Shown: positions 1 to 9,829, counted from the stretch's first letter. The stretch: 64,000 nt of DNA from Desulfobacterales bacterium (GCA_024226555.1 JAAELO010000399.1:123079-187078), one strand, 5' to 3'. Notes: generated from the sequence alone by a model not told the origin. A program made the numbers and translations.

Positions 1-40
1 TCAGAATTATTTCGATTAATTAATAGAATAAAAAAAAATT

Positions 41-997
41 ATGACTCAAATTTATATTGGTTCAAAATCAGGTATTGATCCAGAACAGTTATCACAACGT
101 ATTGAAATTCAATTGCGATTAGAATTAGAATTGAATCACCCAGACATCTCTTTCCGCTATATTGAAATCCAACCGCCTGGAAATTTAAATAGAAGCCTAA
201 CAAAAGAAGAACAATATGTTATTGATATAGCACTGGATAAAAATTTTGTTATCGGTTTCGAATTTCCACACCTATGGAATGGAAGAGATATTGATCCCTG
301 TGATTATAAAAGTGCCGGAGATATAATTACTATAGCTGGTATAGCAAAAGAAGTTGGTGCATCATATATTTTTACAAATCCTGGAGATATCTCTAATCAT
401 CCCTATGATCGACAAAGATGGGAAAAGGCAAGAAAAGCTCATATAGATATAATGCAACAGCTATCCGAAGTCCATTCTTCCGTTGGTATGGAAAACACAA
501 ATCCCATACGTCATCTGGACGGTTATAGTGTTTATGGATATTTTGGAATGGTTCCGGAAGATTTATTTCTATTCGATTTTATAACTCTGGATATCGCACA
601 TGCTCAGTTTGCAGTAAATCACTTCAACAGGAATGAAAGAATCGAATCCATTGAATCCCTGGAGGCCATCCACCAAAGGGAGACTTTATCTCTGGATGAT
701 TATGCTGATATTCTAAAGGATAAAATCCAGGTTATACACGCTGCGAATGCAATTGGTCTTGGGGAAATTGACAAAGAGGGATTGAAATTAAGTGAAGGTC
801 AGGCAGATTGCACACGCTTTATAGAACGGGTCCTTAAAAACAGGACAACATCGATTCATATTATTGCTGAACCAAGTCATATTCCATATAATATTGACTA
901 CTTCGAACTTGGTACGATCATGTACGAAGAAGAGAAAGTTCTTTTTGAGATTTGCACATCATATTTTAATAATATATCAATTAATCAATCCAGATAA
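41..997 (+). CDS. TIM-barrel protein, xylose isomerase/AP endonuclease-like
   Basis: The 318-residue soluble protein has no signal peptide or membrane segment. Alternating hydrophobic strands and helices, with acidic/His clusters at strand ends (NPGDISNHP near residue 112, LDIAHAQF near 180, IHAANAIGLGE near 230, IIAEPSH near 275), look like a metal-binding (beta/alpha)8 barrel of the sugar-phosphate isomerase/endonuclease IV superfamily. It lies 48 bases upstream of a radical SAM gene on the same strand and opens the visible part of the polysaccharide locus, so a role in sugar or small-molecule modification is likely. The ATG has no clear ribosome binding site. The substrate cannot be predicted; the fold assignment is inferred from motif texture only. 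Confidence 0.5.
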   Translation: MTQIYIGSKSGIDPEQLSQRIEIQLRLELELNHPDISFRYIEIQPPGNLNRSLTKEEQYVIDIALDKNFVIGFEFPHLWNGRDIDPCDYKSAGDIITIAGIAKEVGASYIFTNPGDISNHPYDRQRWEKARKAHIDIMQQLSEVHSSVGMENTNPIRHLDGYSVYGYFGMVPEDLFLFDFITLDIAHAQFAVNHFNRNERIESIESLEAIHQRETLSLDDYADILKDKIQVIHAANAIGLGEIDKEGLKLSEGQADCTRFIERVLKNRTTSIHIIAEPSHIPYNIDYFELGTIMYEEEKVLFEICTSYFNNISINQSR

Positions 998-1045
998 AAT
1001 GTGTCCGTGCAGAGAAATCTGCATAGGCTTTTAAGTAAGGATAGT

Positions 1046-1978
1046 ATGAATTTAAGCAAAGTAAAACAAGCAGTCCAGACAATGCTGAAAAAGAAACAGA
1101 CAAAACCAACTCAAGTAATTCTTGAAACAACAAACAGGTGCAACCTCAATTGCCCTTTTTGTTTGGTCGGAATGCAGAATGAACTTCAGAAAAAACATGG
1201 AAATACAGCACACGAACTTATGAGCAGAGAGATGGGGACTATGTCAATGGAAACATTTGATCGTGTTCGCAAAGAGCTGAAAATATTTGGCATAAAAAAA
1301 GTTTACCTTCACTTTCAGGGAGAGCCTTTTTTAAATAAATTAACACCTGATTTTGCAGAACAGTTGAAATCCGATGGAATGTATGTCGGAGTCTTTACAA
1401 ACGGACAGGCATTTACTGATAAAATGATAAACAAAATTGCAAATGTTGAAATTGACCTGATTCGCTTCTCTGTTGATGGTGCCTCTGAAGAGACATATGG
1501 GGTAAACCGGGTAGGAGGAAAATTTAGTAATGTTTTAAAAAACATGGAAAAAGTTTCTGCTGCACATAAAGGAAAAAAAACACGGATCGAATGGCAATTT
1601 CTACCGCTAAAAAACAATGAGCATGAGGTTGAAACAGCACGAAGTCTAGCTAAACAGATTAGTGTTCATTTTTTTACAAAGGGTTTCAGAGAAACTGATC
1701 CCAACCTCACACCAACTAACAAAGAATATAGATCAAAATTTATGAAAAAACCATGTAAGGATATTTACAAACAACTTGGTTTTTATTGGAATGGAGATGT
1801 TGTTCCTTGTTGTTATGATGTTGATGGAAAAGAGGTTATGGGTAATATAATGAACCACGATCTAGAAAATATTTGGAATAACTCAAAATATAATAAATTT
1901 AGAAAAGATGTTGATGAATATTTAAAACAACCTGAAAAAGAACCTGATATTTGTAAAACATGCCTAAGATGGCGTTAA
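1046..1978 (+). CDS. Radical SAM/SPASM domain protein
   Basis: An N-terminal CNLNCPFC (Cys32, 36, 39 from the chosen start) is the CxxxCxxC signature that binds the SAM-cleaving 4Fe-4S cluster. The C-terminal part has CKDIYKQ, PCCYDVDG and ICKTCLRW, the Cys-rich SPASM pattern for auxiliary clusters. I chose the ATG at 1046 because TAAGG sits just upstream; a GTG at 1001 in the same frame would add 15 residues but has no ribosome binding site. SPASM enzymes modify peptides, sugars or cofactors. Adjacency to a TIM-barrel gene and then glycosyltransferases suggests a glycan-related oxidation or epimerisation, but the substrate is unknown. Confidence 0.8.
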   Translation: MNLSKVKQAVQTMLKKKQTKPTQVILETTNRCNLNCPFCLVGMQNELQKKHGNTAHELMSREMGTMSMETFDRVRKELKIFGIKKVYLHFQGEPFLNKLTPDFAEQLKSDGMYVGVFTNGQAFTDKMINKIANVEIDLIRFSVDGASEETYGVNRVGGKFSNVLKNMEKVSAAHKGKKTRIEWQFLPLKNNEHEVETARSLAKQISVHFFTKGFRETDPNLTPTNKEYRSKFMKKPCKDIYKQLGFYWNGDVVPCCYDVDGKEVMGNIMNHDLENIWNNSKYNKFRKDVDEYLKQPEKEPDICKTCLRWR

Positions 1979-2075
1979 AAAGTGATTTTGAAAAATATTT
2001 TCAAAATTTAATAGCCTATAAAGAGTAATGGAAATGAATGACATTGGTGTGTTATTTGTTGGTTTTTAAATATTA

Positions 2076-3110
2076 GTGCAACTAAACAATTCGAATAATA
2101 AAATATCAGTTAAAATAAATAAAAAATCAATGAATTTTATAAAAAAACTAAAAAAGAGTCTTGAATGTATAAAACCTACCTCCGATGGTGATAAGCTTAA
2201 AATATTTATTTCAAAAAGACCAAAATTTTTTGGAGGTGGAAGTAGTACTTTTGCAAGACTCTTCAAAGAGAAAGCAATTGAAAATGGTCATAAAATAGTT
2301 AAAACTATTGATAAAGCAGATATTGCTATAGTAATTGCTCATCTGACAGAAAAGAAAGAACTTTTGAAAGCCAGGGAAAATGGATGTTGTATCATACATC
2401 GACTTGATGAACATTTCGAAAAAAATGAAAAATCAGATAGGAAAGTAAAACATGAAAAAATAATAGAACTAAATAAGTATACTGATATAACTGTATTCCA
2501 AAGTAATTTTGTCTATAAAAATGTCTTTCCTATTATTCAACCTAAAAAATACAAGATCATACATAATGGAGGGGATCCTGATCATTTTTCCCCCGCAAAA
2601 GAAATTGGATCATTTATTGGTCATGTCACCTGGGGTATTGATAAAAAGAAAAGGTTGGATTTGCTACATAAATTCATAATCAATCATCCTGATGAACAGT
2701 TTCTTTTAGTAGGAAGACATGAAGAATCTAAATATAACTTTAACCTACCAAATGTTAGATGCATTGGTAAAATAAAACCTAACAAGATTCAAAAATATTT
2801 TCGCATGATGAAAATGTTATATTTCCCTTCTGAAAATGACCCATGTCCAAATACCGCAATTGAAGCAATTTTATGTGGTATCCCGGTTTGTTATAACTCG
2901 GTAGGAGGTACTATTGAACTTGTAAATAAACAGGAAATTAATCAAAAAGAAAGTTGTAATAATGTTGAATGCGGACTTCCTTTGGATAAGGTTGAAAAAA
3001 TGCTCAAAAATATAGACTATTATCGTCATAATTGTACTCTGAGAAAAGATCTTTTTTTCGATAATGTTTTTAATTCCTATATCAATGCTGCAAAATCAAT
3101 TTTAAACTAA
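2076..3110 (+). CDS. Glycosyltransferase, GT4-like
   Basis: A GT-B fold transferase of about 344 residues. The glycine-rich N-terminal loop (KFFGGGSSTFARLF) and the C-terminal donor-binding segment (FPSENDPCPNTAIEAILCGI, followed by GGTIELV) match the E-x7-E region of family GT4. IIHNGGDPDHFSP marks the interdomain linker. It should transfer a nucleotide-activated sugar to a growing lipid-linked oligosaccharide on the cytoplasmic face of the inner membrane. The start is uncertain: the GTG at 2076 and an in-frame ATG at 2130 both lack a good ribosome binding site. It resembles the GT at 4675 (same CxNTxxEA arrangement), so the two may be old paralogues. Confidence 0.75.
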   Translation: MQLNNSNNKISVKINKKSMNFIKKLKKSLECIKPTSDGDKLKIFISKRPKFFGGGSSTFARLFKEKAIENGHKIVKTIDKADIAIVIAHLTEKKELLKARENGCCIIHRLDEHFEKNEKSDRKVKHEKIIELNKYTDITVFQSNFVYKNVFPIIQPKKYKIIHNGGDPDHFSPAKEIGSFIGHVTWGIDKKKRLDLLHKFIINHPDEQFLLVGRHEESKYNFNLPNVRCIGKIKPNKIQKYFRMMKMLYFPSENDPCPNTAIEAILCGIPVCYNSVGGTIELVNKQEINQKESCNNVECGLPLDKVEKMLKNIDYYRHNCTLRKDLFFDNVFNSYINAAKSILN

Positions 3111-3200
3111 ATCATGATTAAATATTATTTTTTTAACTTTTTGCAAAATATAAAAGTATAACATCAATATTAATTAAGAGTTCTTTAATAAAAGAGGATT

Positions 3201-4577
3201 ATGAGTAAATATTTAGAAGAAGGATGTAGGATCTTTGATTTAATAAAAGATCGTTATACCGATAGTGATGGTATGTTAGTTTCAAGAATTGATGCTTTAT
3301 CTGGTCAAATTGTTGATAATAATATCCTTGTTTCTGATTTTGGAGATTATATTCAGAATTTCTATTTGTTAGGTAAATTAGTGGGACGAGATGATATTTG
3401 TATCTGGTCCAAAACTCATCTTTTAAAAGCAGCCAGAAAATATCAAGATTCAACTGGTTTTTTTAAGACTAAAAATGGTTCAAATAAAATTTATGTGTGG
3501 GACAATGCTGATACCTTTGAAGGGTTATCAACCTTTTATTCTCTTTCTGAAGATCATGAAGTATTGGAAATTATTAATAGAAGTGTGAAGGGGATGACTC
3601 GGTTCTGTAATAAGTATGGGCTAATTCCAGATGAAATCACATCGGTTTATAGTTCTCCATTTGCCAGGTGTGATTATACTGGAAATTTTGTTGAAGAGCT
3701 TTCAATATTAAGTCGCGATCTTGAAAAAAAAAGTTATGCAGATTTAGCACGAGATCTGTTAAAGCCATGGGTTAACAACACTTATTTTCAAAAAGTGGGA
3801 ATGCTTCCTAATAAACGATTTAGAAGTTATTTATTGTCAATAATTTGTAATCCAATTTTCGATTATATTTTTAAAAAAAATCCTACAAAGAGATCCACTA
3901 TTGTTAAAACAAATACGAATATGATGTCAGGTGTATTACAACTATATTTGCTTCAAAGTTCATCTGAGGATGATAAAATTTACTATAAGTCTTTGTTGGA
4001 TCATTGGAGAGATGGGGTTGAACGTCATTGCTTTTATAACGGTTTTTACAAAAGTACTTATGATTCAATTAAAGATATATCATTCAATTATATTCGCCCT
4101 ATGCCTGATAATCATCATGTTTTAGCGCTTTATGCTGATATTTATCATTATTGTAATGATGATGTATATCTTACTTTATTAAAAAGAGGTTGCGATAATT
4201 GGTTATCATATCAGAATCGTAACACAGGATTGTTTCCTGAACACCCACTTGAAAATGATTATGAAAATAGTAGTCGGGCTATTATGGATTGTAATTTAGA
4301 TTTAACTATTGTTTTGTTAAAAGCAGCCCAAGTTTGTAATAAAAAAGAGTATTTGTTAGCAGCTAAAAAATGTCTTGATGGAATGATGAAATACTTGAGT
4401 CGTGATTTGGGTTACATTGAAATGGTTCATGTTAATTCTGGTGAAATATTTGTACATAGTAAAATTTACACTAAATATATGAGTCTTTTTATTAAAGGTT
4501 TAATATTAATGCATGAAGCTTTAGCAGGTTCTGATCTATATAGTAAAGAATTGTTCTTAATCGCTAGAGATCGATAA
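3201..4577 (+). CDS. Predicted (alpha/alpha)6-barrel protein in polysaccharide locus
   Basis: The 458-residue protein has repeated helical pairs with aromatic, Trp/Tyr/Asp-rich turns (VSDFGDYIQNFYLL near 45, VWDNADTFEGL near 100, FYNGFYKSTYD near 275, RPMPDNHHVLALY near 300, NSSRAIMDCNLDLT near 358). This is typical of six-hairpin glycosidases, epimerases and lyases. No signal peptide is visible, so it should act in the cytoplasm. AGAGGATT precedes the ATG by a few bases. It sits between two GT4 genes and resembles in overall design the protein at 6654. I cannot name a substrate; an unrelated helical toroid such as a terpenoid-cyclase-like fold is also possible. Confidence 0.5.
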   Translation: MSKYLEEGCRIFDLIKDRYTDSDGMLVSRIDALSGQIVDNNILVSDFGDYIQNFYLLGKLVGRDDICIWSKTHLLKAARKYQDSTGFFKTKNGSNKIYVWDNADTFEGLSTFYSLSEDHEVLEIINRSVKGMTRFCNKYGLIPDEITSVYSSPFARCDYTGNFVEELSILSRDLEKKSYADLARDLLKPWVNNTYFQKVGMLPNKRFRSYLLSIICNPIFDYIFKKNPTKRSTIVKTNTNMMSGVLQLYLLQSSSEDDKIYYKSLLDHWRDGVERHCFYNGFYKSTYDSIKDISFNYIRPMPDNHHVLALYADIYHYCNDDVYLTLLKRGCDNWLSYQNRNTGLFPEHPLENDYENSSRAIMDCNLDLTIVLLKAAQVCNKKEYLLAAKKCLDGMMKYLSRDLGYIEMVHVNSGEIFVHSKIYTKYMSLFIKGLILMHEALAGSDLYSKELFLIARDR

Positions 4578-4674
4578 AAAAAAATAAAATTATCATAAAG
4601 ATGAAAAAAATATTAATATATTTTTTATATAATAAATATATTTTTTTGTTTAATAAACAATCAAGGAAATTAAA

Positions 4675-5685
4675 ATGCCTATATTAAAAATAGGAATATT
4701 ATATAATACTACTGAGCTTCCATGGGGTGGGATTAACACTTTTTTTAGAAATTTCAATAAATATGCTAAATTAAGTGAAAAAATAGATCTTGTTGAGAAT
4801 AATTCTAAAGCTGACATTATTTTAACAGCTGGTCACTATAGAGGTCCTGGTAAATTAATTAAACCTATGCATCTCAGAAACCTGACTAATTCAAGATCTT
4901 TATGCAACCTCTTGGGAATATTTTCAAAAAAAGGGAAAAAAAAAATAGTATTCAGGTTAGATGGTTTAAGGTCTAATTATGCCGGACATATGAGTTCAAC
5001 AGATGATTTACTTATAAATAATTTATCTTATGCAGATGGAGTGATTTTCCAGAGTGAATACAGTAAAGAAAGCTTCAACAAGTTTTATATTCCATCATTT
5101 TATGAGACTGATATAATTCAAAATGGTGCTGATACATCCACTTTTTATCCTAATTCTGACCCTTTAGGTTTTTCTGGGGGGGTTAAATTAGTTTCAAATT
5201 CATGGTCAACAAACTCTAATAAAGGTTTTGAAATAATATCAGCTTTTTCAGAATTGAATAATGTAACAGTTTCTCATATCGGCAGGTGGCCAGATAATTT
5301 TCCTTCTAAGAAAGTTATATTGTTAGGGGAGAAAGATGAAAAAAATATAGCTGTTGAATTGAGAAAACATCATTTTTTATTATTCCCATCTGAGAATGAA
5401 GCTTGTTCTAATACAGTGGTAGAGGCTTTGGCAAGCGGTTTGCCTGTTCTATATCATAAATCAGGTGGAACGATAGAACAATGCAAATATGAGAGATATG
5501 GAATACCTATTCCTACTGATAATACAGGAAATACTCCTAATTATAAAGATTATCTTATCGATGCTGTTGATAGGTATGAAGAGTTACTTAGTAATATAAT
5601 TGGCAATATCCAACATTTTAGTTTTTCTTATTGTTTAGAAAATTATATAAAATATTTTCATAAAATGTTGAAAGATAATTCATGA
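4675..5685 (+). CDS. Glycosyltransferase, GT4-like
   Basis: A GT-B transferase of 336 residues. The N-terminus has the donor/acceptor loop LPWGGINTFFRNF and the C-terminal domain has FPSENEACSNTVVEALASGL followed by GGTIEQC, the family-4 nucleotide-binding region. A ribosome binding site (AAGGA) lies about 10 bases before the ATG. The last four bases overlap the next gene as ATGA, implying translational coupling. It is closely similar in layout to the protein at 2076. Predicted to add one sugar of the repeat unit in the cytoplasm; the donor sugar is not predictable. Confidence 0.75.
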   Translation: MPILKIGILYNTTELPWGGINTFFRNFNKYAKLSEKIDLVENNSKADIILTAGHYRGPGKLIKPMHLRNLTNSRSLCNLLGIFSKKGKKKIVFRLDGLRSNYAGHMSSTDDLLINNLSYADGVIFQSEYSKESFNKFYIPSFYETDIIQNGADTSTFYPNSDPLGFSGGVKLVSNSWSTNSNKGFEIISAFSELNNVTVSHIGRWPDNFPSKKVILLGEKDEKNIAVELRKHHFLLFPSENEACSNTVVEALASGLPVLYHKSGGTIEQCKYERYGIPIPTDNTGNTPNYKDYLIDAVDRYEELLSNIIGNIQHFSFSYCLENYIKYFHKMLKDNS

Positions 5686-6641
5686 ATGTTAGCTGGTTTG
5701 TGCCTGTTGGCAGAAAATGGCCCTGGCAAAGTTGGTATAACTTTGACAAAGTTTCCGCATCAGTATGGATAAGGTGTCTTCAGTTAATTCCATATTTAAA
5801 GAAAAATGGAATAGAGTCGAAAATTAATTCTTTTGATAGTAGAACAGACATAGCTGTTTTTTTAAGATGTTGGGATGAAAGAATGATATCACTTGCAAGG
5901 AGTTTGCAAAATAAGGGTGTTAAGGTTGTTGTCGATACACCTGTAAATTATTTTTCTTCTCAAAATTTAAAACCATTTAAAGGTGAAGCTAAGAAACAAT
6001 TTGATGAATTTGTAGATTTTGCAGATGCAGTATTCTGCCCCTCTCCATATATTGCAGAATTTGGTAATAAAAAAGGATATCGAACTTATTGTTTAGAAGA
6101 TTCAATTGATTTTAACCATTTCAAGTATAAAAAAAAACATATATCAGAGACTGAAAAACCTGTATTAATTTGGTCAGGAGTACAAGTAAAGTCATCTGTT
6201 CTTAGATTTTTAACACCAGTTATCAAGGGGAATTCCTGGAAAATAATTATTATTGCAGAAAAAAAACCAGATTTTGAATTTAATTTCGAATTCATAAAAT
6301 GGTCTTACAATTCTTTCCCCAAAAATCTACTAAAAGGTGATATAGGAATATTTCCAAGAAAAATAGAAGATGAATATGATAATGGACATTCTTTTTTTAA
6401 GATTGGTGTTTTTTTGGCACAGAATATACCAGTTCTTTGTAGTCCAGTTCCTTCCTATAAAGAAATAATGAATGAATCAAATTCAAGTAGCCTTTCTTCT
6501 TTCGAAGCAGAAGAATGGGAAGATCAAATAATATCATTAAGTGCGAAATGTAATAAAAATATAGATACTAGTTCTGTTGAGAAATATTCAACTAAGATTC
6601 TTGCTGATAGGTATCTTGAGACTTTTAAGAGATTATTATAA
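5682..6641 (+). CDS. Putative glycosyltransferase (GT-B-like)
   Basis: The start overlaps the upstream GT stop by four bases (ATGA). The 319-residue product begins MNVSWFVPVGRKWPWQSW and has a mid-protein SIDFNHF linker like the interdomain segment of GT-B enzymes. A late segment (HSFFKIGVFLAQNIPVLCSP near 240) occupies the place of the donor-binding E-x7-E motif but is divergent. No membrane segments are seen. The context (GTs on both sides, translational coupling) supports a transferase, but the catalytic signature is weak, so it could be a non-catalytic partner of the upstream enzyme. Confidence 0.55.
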   Translation: MNVSWFVPVGRKWPWQSWYNFDKVSASVWIRCLQLIPYLKKNGIESKINSFDSRTDIAVFLRCWDERMISLARSLQNKGVKVVVDTPVNYFSSQNLKPFKGEAKKQFDEFVDFADAVFCPSPYIAEFGNKKGYRTYCLEDSIDFNHFKYKKKHISETEKPVLIWSGVQVKSSVLRFLTPVIKGNSWKIIIIAEKKPDFEFNFEFIKWSYNSFPKNLLKGDIGIFPRKIEDEYDNGHSFFKIGVFLAQNIPVLCSPVPSYKEIMNESNSSSLSSFEAEEWEDQIISLSAKCNKNIDTSSVEKYSTKILADRYLETFKRLL

Positions 6642-6653
6642 TATTGGAGATCA

Positions 6654-7742
6654 ATGAAAGACGAAGATATTAAAAGCTGGATTAAATCAGTTATTACAAA
6701 AACACCATCATTCCTGAATAAACTTAAAGATGAAAAAGTTGAAGGAAGGTATAAATATTCACTTTCAGGGGATATTAATATCCCCATAAAATGGGGTTTA
6801 GGTAATACAATTTTTGCCACTAAAACATATTATATGCTGAATAGAATGGAATTAGCTGATAATAAAAAAATGATCAGTTACATTAAATTATTTCAATCTA
6901 AAAACACATATATTTCTGATAGTGGAGTTCAAATTCTTTCTTTTCCTAGAAGGATATATACTGCAATGAGATCGTTAGATTTAAATAATATTTGGGGAAC
7001 ACAAACGAAAAGAGCAGAAACAAGACAATCTTTTGCTGCATTATCTGCTTTAGGAGGTAAAGCAGAATTTCCATTTAGAAAAATTCCATATACTAAAAAA
7101 GGGATATCTCAATATATTCACTCTTTAAACTGGAGTGAACCCTGGGGTGCAGCAAGTCATTTTAGCCATTTGATTTTTTTTCTGAATATTAATGATAAGA
7201 TTTTTAATCTTAATAGCGATATTACGAATAATTTACTTGAATTTGCTTTCAAAGAATTGGAAACATACAGAAGAAGTGATGGTATGTGGTATAAAAAGGG
7301 TTTAGTTCTTCCAGATTTTCAAAAAGTTAACGGTGGTATGAAAATAATGACAGCATTTGCAAATGCTGATAACTTTACATATGATGATCCTATCAAAATA
7401 ATCGATTTATGTTTCGGGGCTATTAATAGTGGTGATGCATGTAATCATTTAAATGTAATTTATTTATTATATAATTGTACAAAAAAGACAGATTACAGAT
7501 CTGATGAGATAATCCTTTATACTAAAAAAAGATTAGAATTATATAAAGAACACTGGTGGAATGATACAGGTGGTTTTTCATTCTTCCCGAGAAATGCAAA
7601 TAAAATATATTATGGAGCTTATTTATCAAAAGGATTTGCCGAACCTGATGTACATGGAACACATCTGTTTTTGTGGGGAATTGTTTTAATTTGTAAAATA
7701 TTAGGTTGGAATGAATTTAAACTTCAGACACCATTAACCTGA
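6654..7742 (+). CDS. Alpha-toroid-like protein of polysaccharide locus
   Basis: The 362-residue soluble protein is rich in Trp and Tyr, with repeated helical hairpins and aromatic/acidic turns: KRAETRQSFAAL near 122, LNWSEPWGAASHFSHL near 158, WYKKGLVLPDFQKVNGGMK near 220, EHWWNDTGGFSFFP near 300, EPDVHGTHLFLW near 335. That pattern fits alpha/alpha toroids (glycoside hydrolase, lyase or terpenoid-cyclase-like). It starts 12 bases after the upstream putative GT with a GGAG ribosome binding site. With the gene at 3201 it makes two helical-toroid proteins inside one glycosyltransferase block. Function not recognised. Confidence 0.45.
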   Translation: MKDEDIKSWIKSVITKTPSFLNKLKDEKVEGRYKYSLSGDINIPIKWGLGNTIFATKTYYMLNRMELADNKKMISYIKLFQSKNTYISDSGVQILSFPRRIYTAMRSLDLNNIWGTQTKRAETRQSFAALSALGGKAEFPFRKIPYTKKGISQYIHSLNWSEPWGAASHFSHLIFFLNINDKIFNLNSDITNNLLEFAFKELETYRRSDGMWYKKGLVLPDFQKVNGGMKIMTAFANADNFTYDDPIKIIDLCFGAINSGDACNHLNVIYLLYNCTKKTDYRSDEIILYTKKRLELYKEHWWNDTGGFSFFPRNANKIYYGAYLSKGFAEPDVHGTHLFLWGIVLICKILGWNEFKLQTPLT

Positions 7743-7769
7743 TTATTTAATAAATAGCAGAAAGATAAA

Positions 7770-8459
7770 ATGATAAAAAGAGTAATAATTAGAATTATAA
7801 AATCGCGTTTGTTCATAAATTTTTTTTTAAAGATGGCTTTGAAGTTACATAATTTTTCTTACCAGATTGCAGGATTATTAAGTCCTGAAAAAGAGCCAGA
7901 CAAATTACACCCAAAACACAGAATTATGAAATATCATGATTGGTTTGCAGTAAGACTTCAAAAACAATGGAATGTTCTTGATATAGGATGTGGTAATGGT
8001 GCTCTGTCAAATGATATAAAAAATAAATGTAGGTCTGTAACTGGTATTGATATAAATGCTGAAAATATTGATATGGCCAAAAAAAAATTTCCAGGAGAAG
8101 GTGTTAAATTCATTTGTGCCAACGCCTTGGAGTATGGATTCAAAGATAATTTTGATGTTATTATACTTTCGAACGTATTGGAACATATTGATAGGCGAGT
8201 CGATTTCCTGATAAAGATATTTGATAATCAGAATAAACATAAACCACCAATTCTTTTGTTGCGCGTACCAATGATAACAAGAGATTGGATTACTTTGTAT
8301 AAGAAAGAGGTTGGTGTTGAATGGCGCTTGGATCCTACCCATTACACAGAATATACTTTAAAGCAGATATTCAATGAAGTCAAAATAGCAGGGTTGAAAA
8401 TAGAATCTTATGAGATACAATTTGGTGAGTTTTATGGGGTTGTAAAAAAAAAAAGTTAA
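7770..8459 (+). CDS. Class I SAM-dependent methyltransferase
   Basis: WNVLDIGCGNGALS (around residue 69) is motif I of the Rossmann-like methyltransferase fold; VTGIDINAENIDMAKKKF supplies the acidic residue that binds the SAM ribose, and IILSNVLEHID is motif IV/post-IV of UbiE/Coq3-type enzymes. The first 30 residues are basic and hydrophobic and may form an amphipathic membrane-associated helix. At 229 residues it has the usual length for a single-domain enzyme. In this locus it probably O-methylates a sugar of the repeat unit or caps the chain. The acceptor is unknown. Confidence 0.8.
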   Translation: MIKRVIIRIIKSRLFINFFLKMALKLHNFSYQIAGLLSPEKEPDKLHPKHRIMKYHDWFAVRLQKQWNVLDIGCGNGALSNDIKNKCRSVTGIDINAENIDMAKKKFPGEGVKFICANALEYGFKDNFDVIILSNVLEHIDRRVDFLIKIFDNQNKHKPPILLLRVPMITRDWITLYKKEVGVEWRLDPTHYTEYTLKQIFNEVKIAGLKIESYEIQFGEFYGVVKKKS

Positions 8460-8709
8460 TATTTATAAAAAGGTTTTCTTGTATTTAATTTAGTAAAAAA
8501 ACATTATGGAGTTCTTGTTACAATAATCTAGTCAATTTCAGGAGAAGATATTAATTCAATTTTACTTTACGAAATATGGTTGTGAAAAGTAATATTTATT
8601 TGCGGTCAAAAAAAACTTGATGATATATATAAATTCATGCGAAAACATAGCAAAATTCAGTATAGTAGTTTGTTTTTTTATATTATTAACTCTTAAATAT
8701 AAATTATAA
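8460..8709. other. 250-base intergenic stretch, nothing convincing
   Basis: Very AT-rich, with stops in all frames. It contains only short frames of about 20 codons that do not resemble a known protein, and no strong hairpin or promoter was seen. It separates the methyltransferase gene from the next glycosyltransferase and may be a scar of an earlier gene. Confidence 0.3.
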
Positions 8710-9801
8710 ATGTTTAATATTAAAATAAAAAATTTAATTCGATTAATAATAGGCTTTTTTTCTTTAACATTTCATTTCAGAAAATCAAAGAAATCATGGT
8801 TGTATTGTAACCTGAAACAGCGTAATATAACAGGCGGACCTGAACGATTTTTACATAATCTGGCTACAAATAAGAAAGTTAATAATTTTATTAAAATTAA
8901 TAATTGGAGTTTGAAAAACTGTACAACATCACTTATTTTTTCTGCATCATGGGGTGATTCATTTTCAAGAATATGTAAATATTATTTAATTCGTTCAGTA
9001 TTAAGAGTTGATGGATTTTATGTGCCAGATGATTCTATTGATGATAAATTTCAGCACGGCCTTGGTTTTAGAGATTGGGTAAATAATAGATTATCACGAG
9101 ATCTTAGGTTGTTCGATCATGTGATATATCAATCTGAATTTTCAAAAAAAATTTGTGATGAATACTTATATCAACGAAAAAAAGATTTTTCTATTATTAA
9201 TAATGGAGTTAATTTATCCCATTTTATACCTGATAGTAATGTTTCAAATAAAGTGTTGAAACTTGTTGTATTAGGTAAACATTATCCTAAGCATTTAAAA
9301 TTAGCTATTGATATATTTATACGAATTTTGAATAAAAAAAATGCTGAACTACTTATAATTGGACCAATGCGCGATGGTTCAGAAAGAGTACTGGATTTTA
9401 TAAGTAAAAATGTTGATGATAAAGAAGTTCTTAAAAAAATTAAATGCAAAGGGATTGTCTTATTTGACGATCTACCCTCTGTTTTGAATAAATCAGATAT
9501 TTTCCTTCATGTCAAAGTAGGAGATTGGTGTCCTAATGCAGTGTTAGAAGCTATGGCGTGTGGACTACCTGTAGTATGCCCAGATTGGGGTGGTACAAAA
9601 GAACTTGTAGGTAATGCTGGAATAAGTGTAAAAGGGCCAGAATGGGATATAGATGAATCATTGATTCTGGGAATGACAGATGCAGTTTTAGATATTCAAT
9701 CAGAATTATCTACATATAAGAAGTTGGCAAGAAAATGTGCTACTGAAAATTATTGTATTTCAGATGTAACAAAAAAATATCTAAAAATTTTAGAATTGTA
9801 A
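8710..9801 (+). CDS. Glycosyltransferase, GT4
   Basis: A 363-residue GT-B enzyme. NITGGPERFLHNLA near residue 40 is the N-terminal glycine loop of GT4 transferases, NNGVNLSHFIPD is the interdomain linker, and VKVGDWCPNAVLEAMACGLP followed by GGTKELVGNAG is the donor-phosphate site with its conserved glutamates. An N-terminal hydrophobic stretch (residues 9-22) may anchor it to the membrane. Expected to transfer one residue of the repeat unit from a nucleotide donor. It follows a 250-base gap, so it may start a sub-block. Confidence 0.8.
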   Translation: MFNIKIKNLIRLIIGFFSLTFHFRKSKKSWLYCNLKQRNITGGPERFLHNLATNKKVNNFIKINNWSLKNCTTSLIFSASWGDSFSRICKYYLIRSVLRVDGFYVPDDSIDDKFQHGLGFRDWVNNRLSRDLRLFDHVIYQSEFSKKICDEYLYQRKKDFSIINNGVNLSHFIPDSNVSNKVLKLVVLGKHYPKHLKLAIDIFIRILNKKNAELLIIGPMRDGSERVLDFISKNVDDKEVLKKIKCKGIVLFDDLPSVLNKSDIFLHVKVGDWCPNAVLEAMACGLPVVCPDWGGTKELVGNAGISVKGPEWDIDESLILGMTDAVLDIQSELSTYKKLARKCATENYCISDVTKKYLKILEL

Positions 9802-9829
9802 ATTGTCTTGAGATTAAAGGACCTGAATC

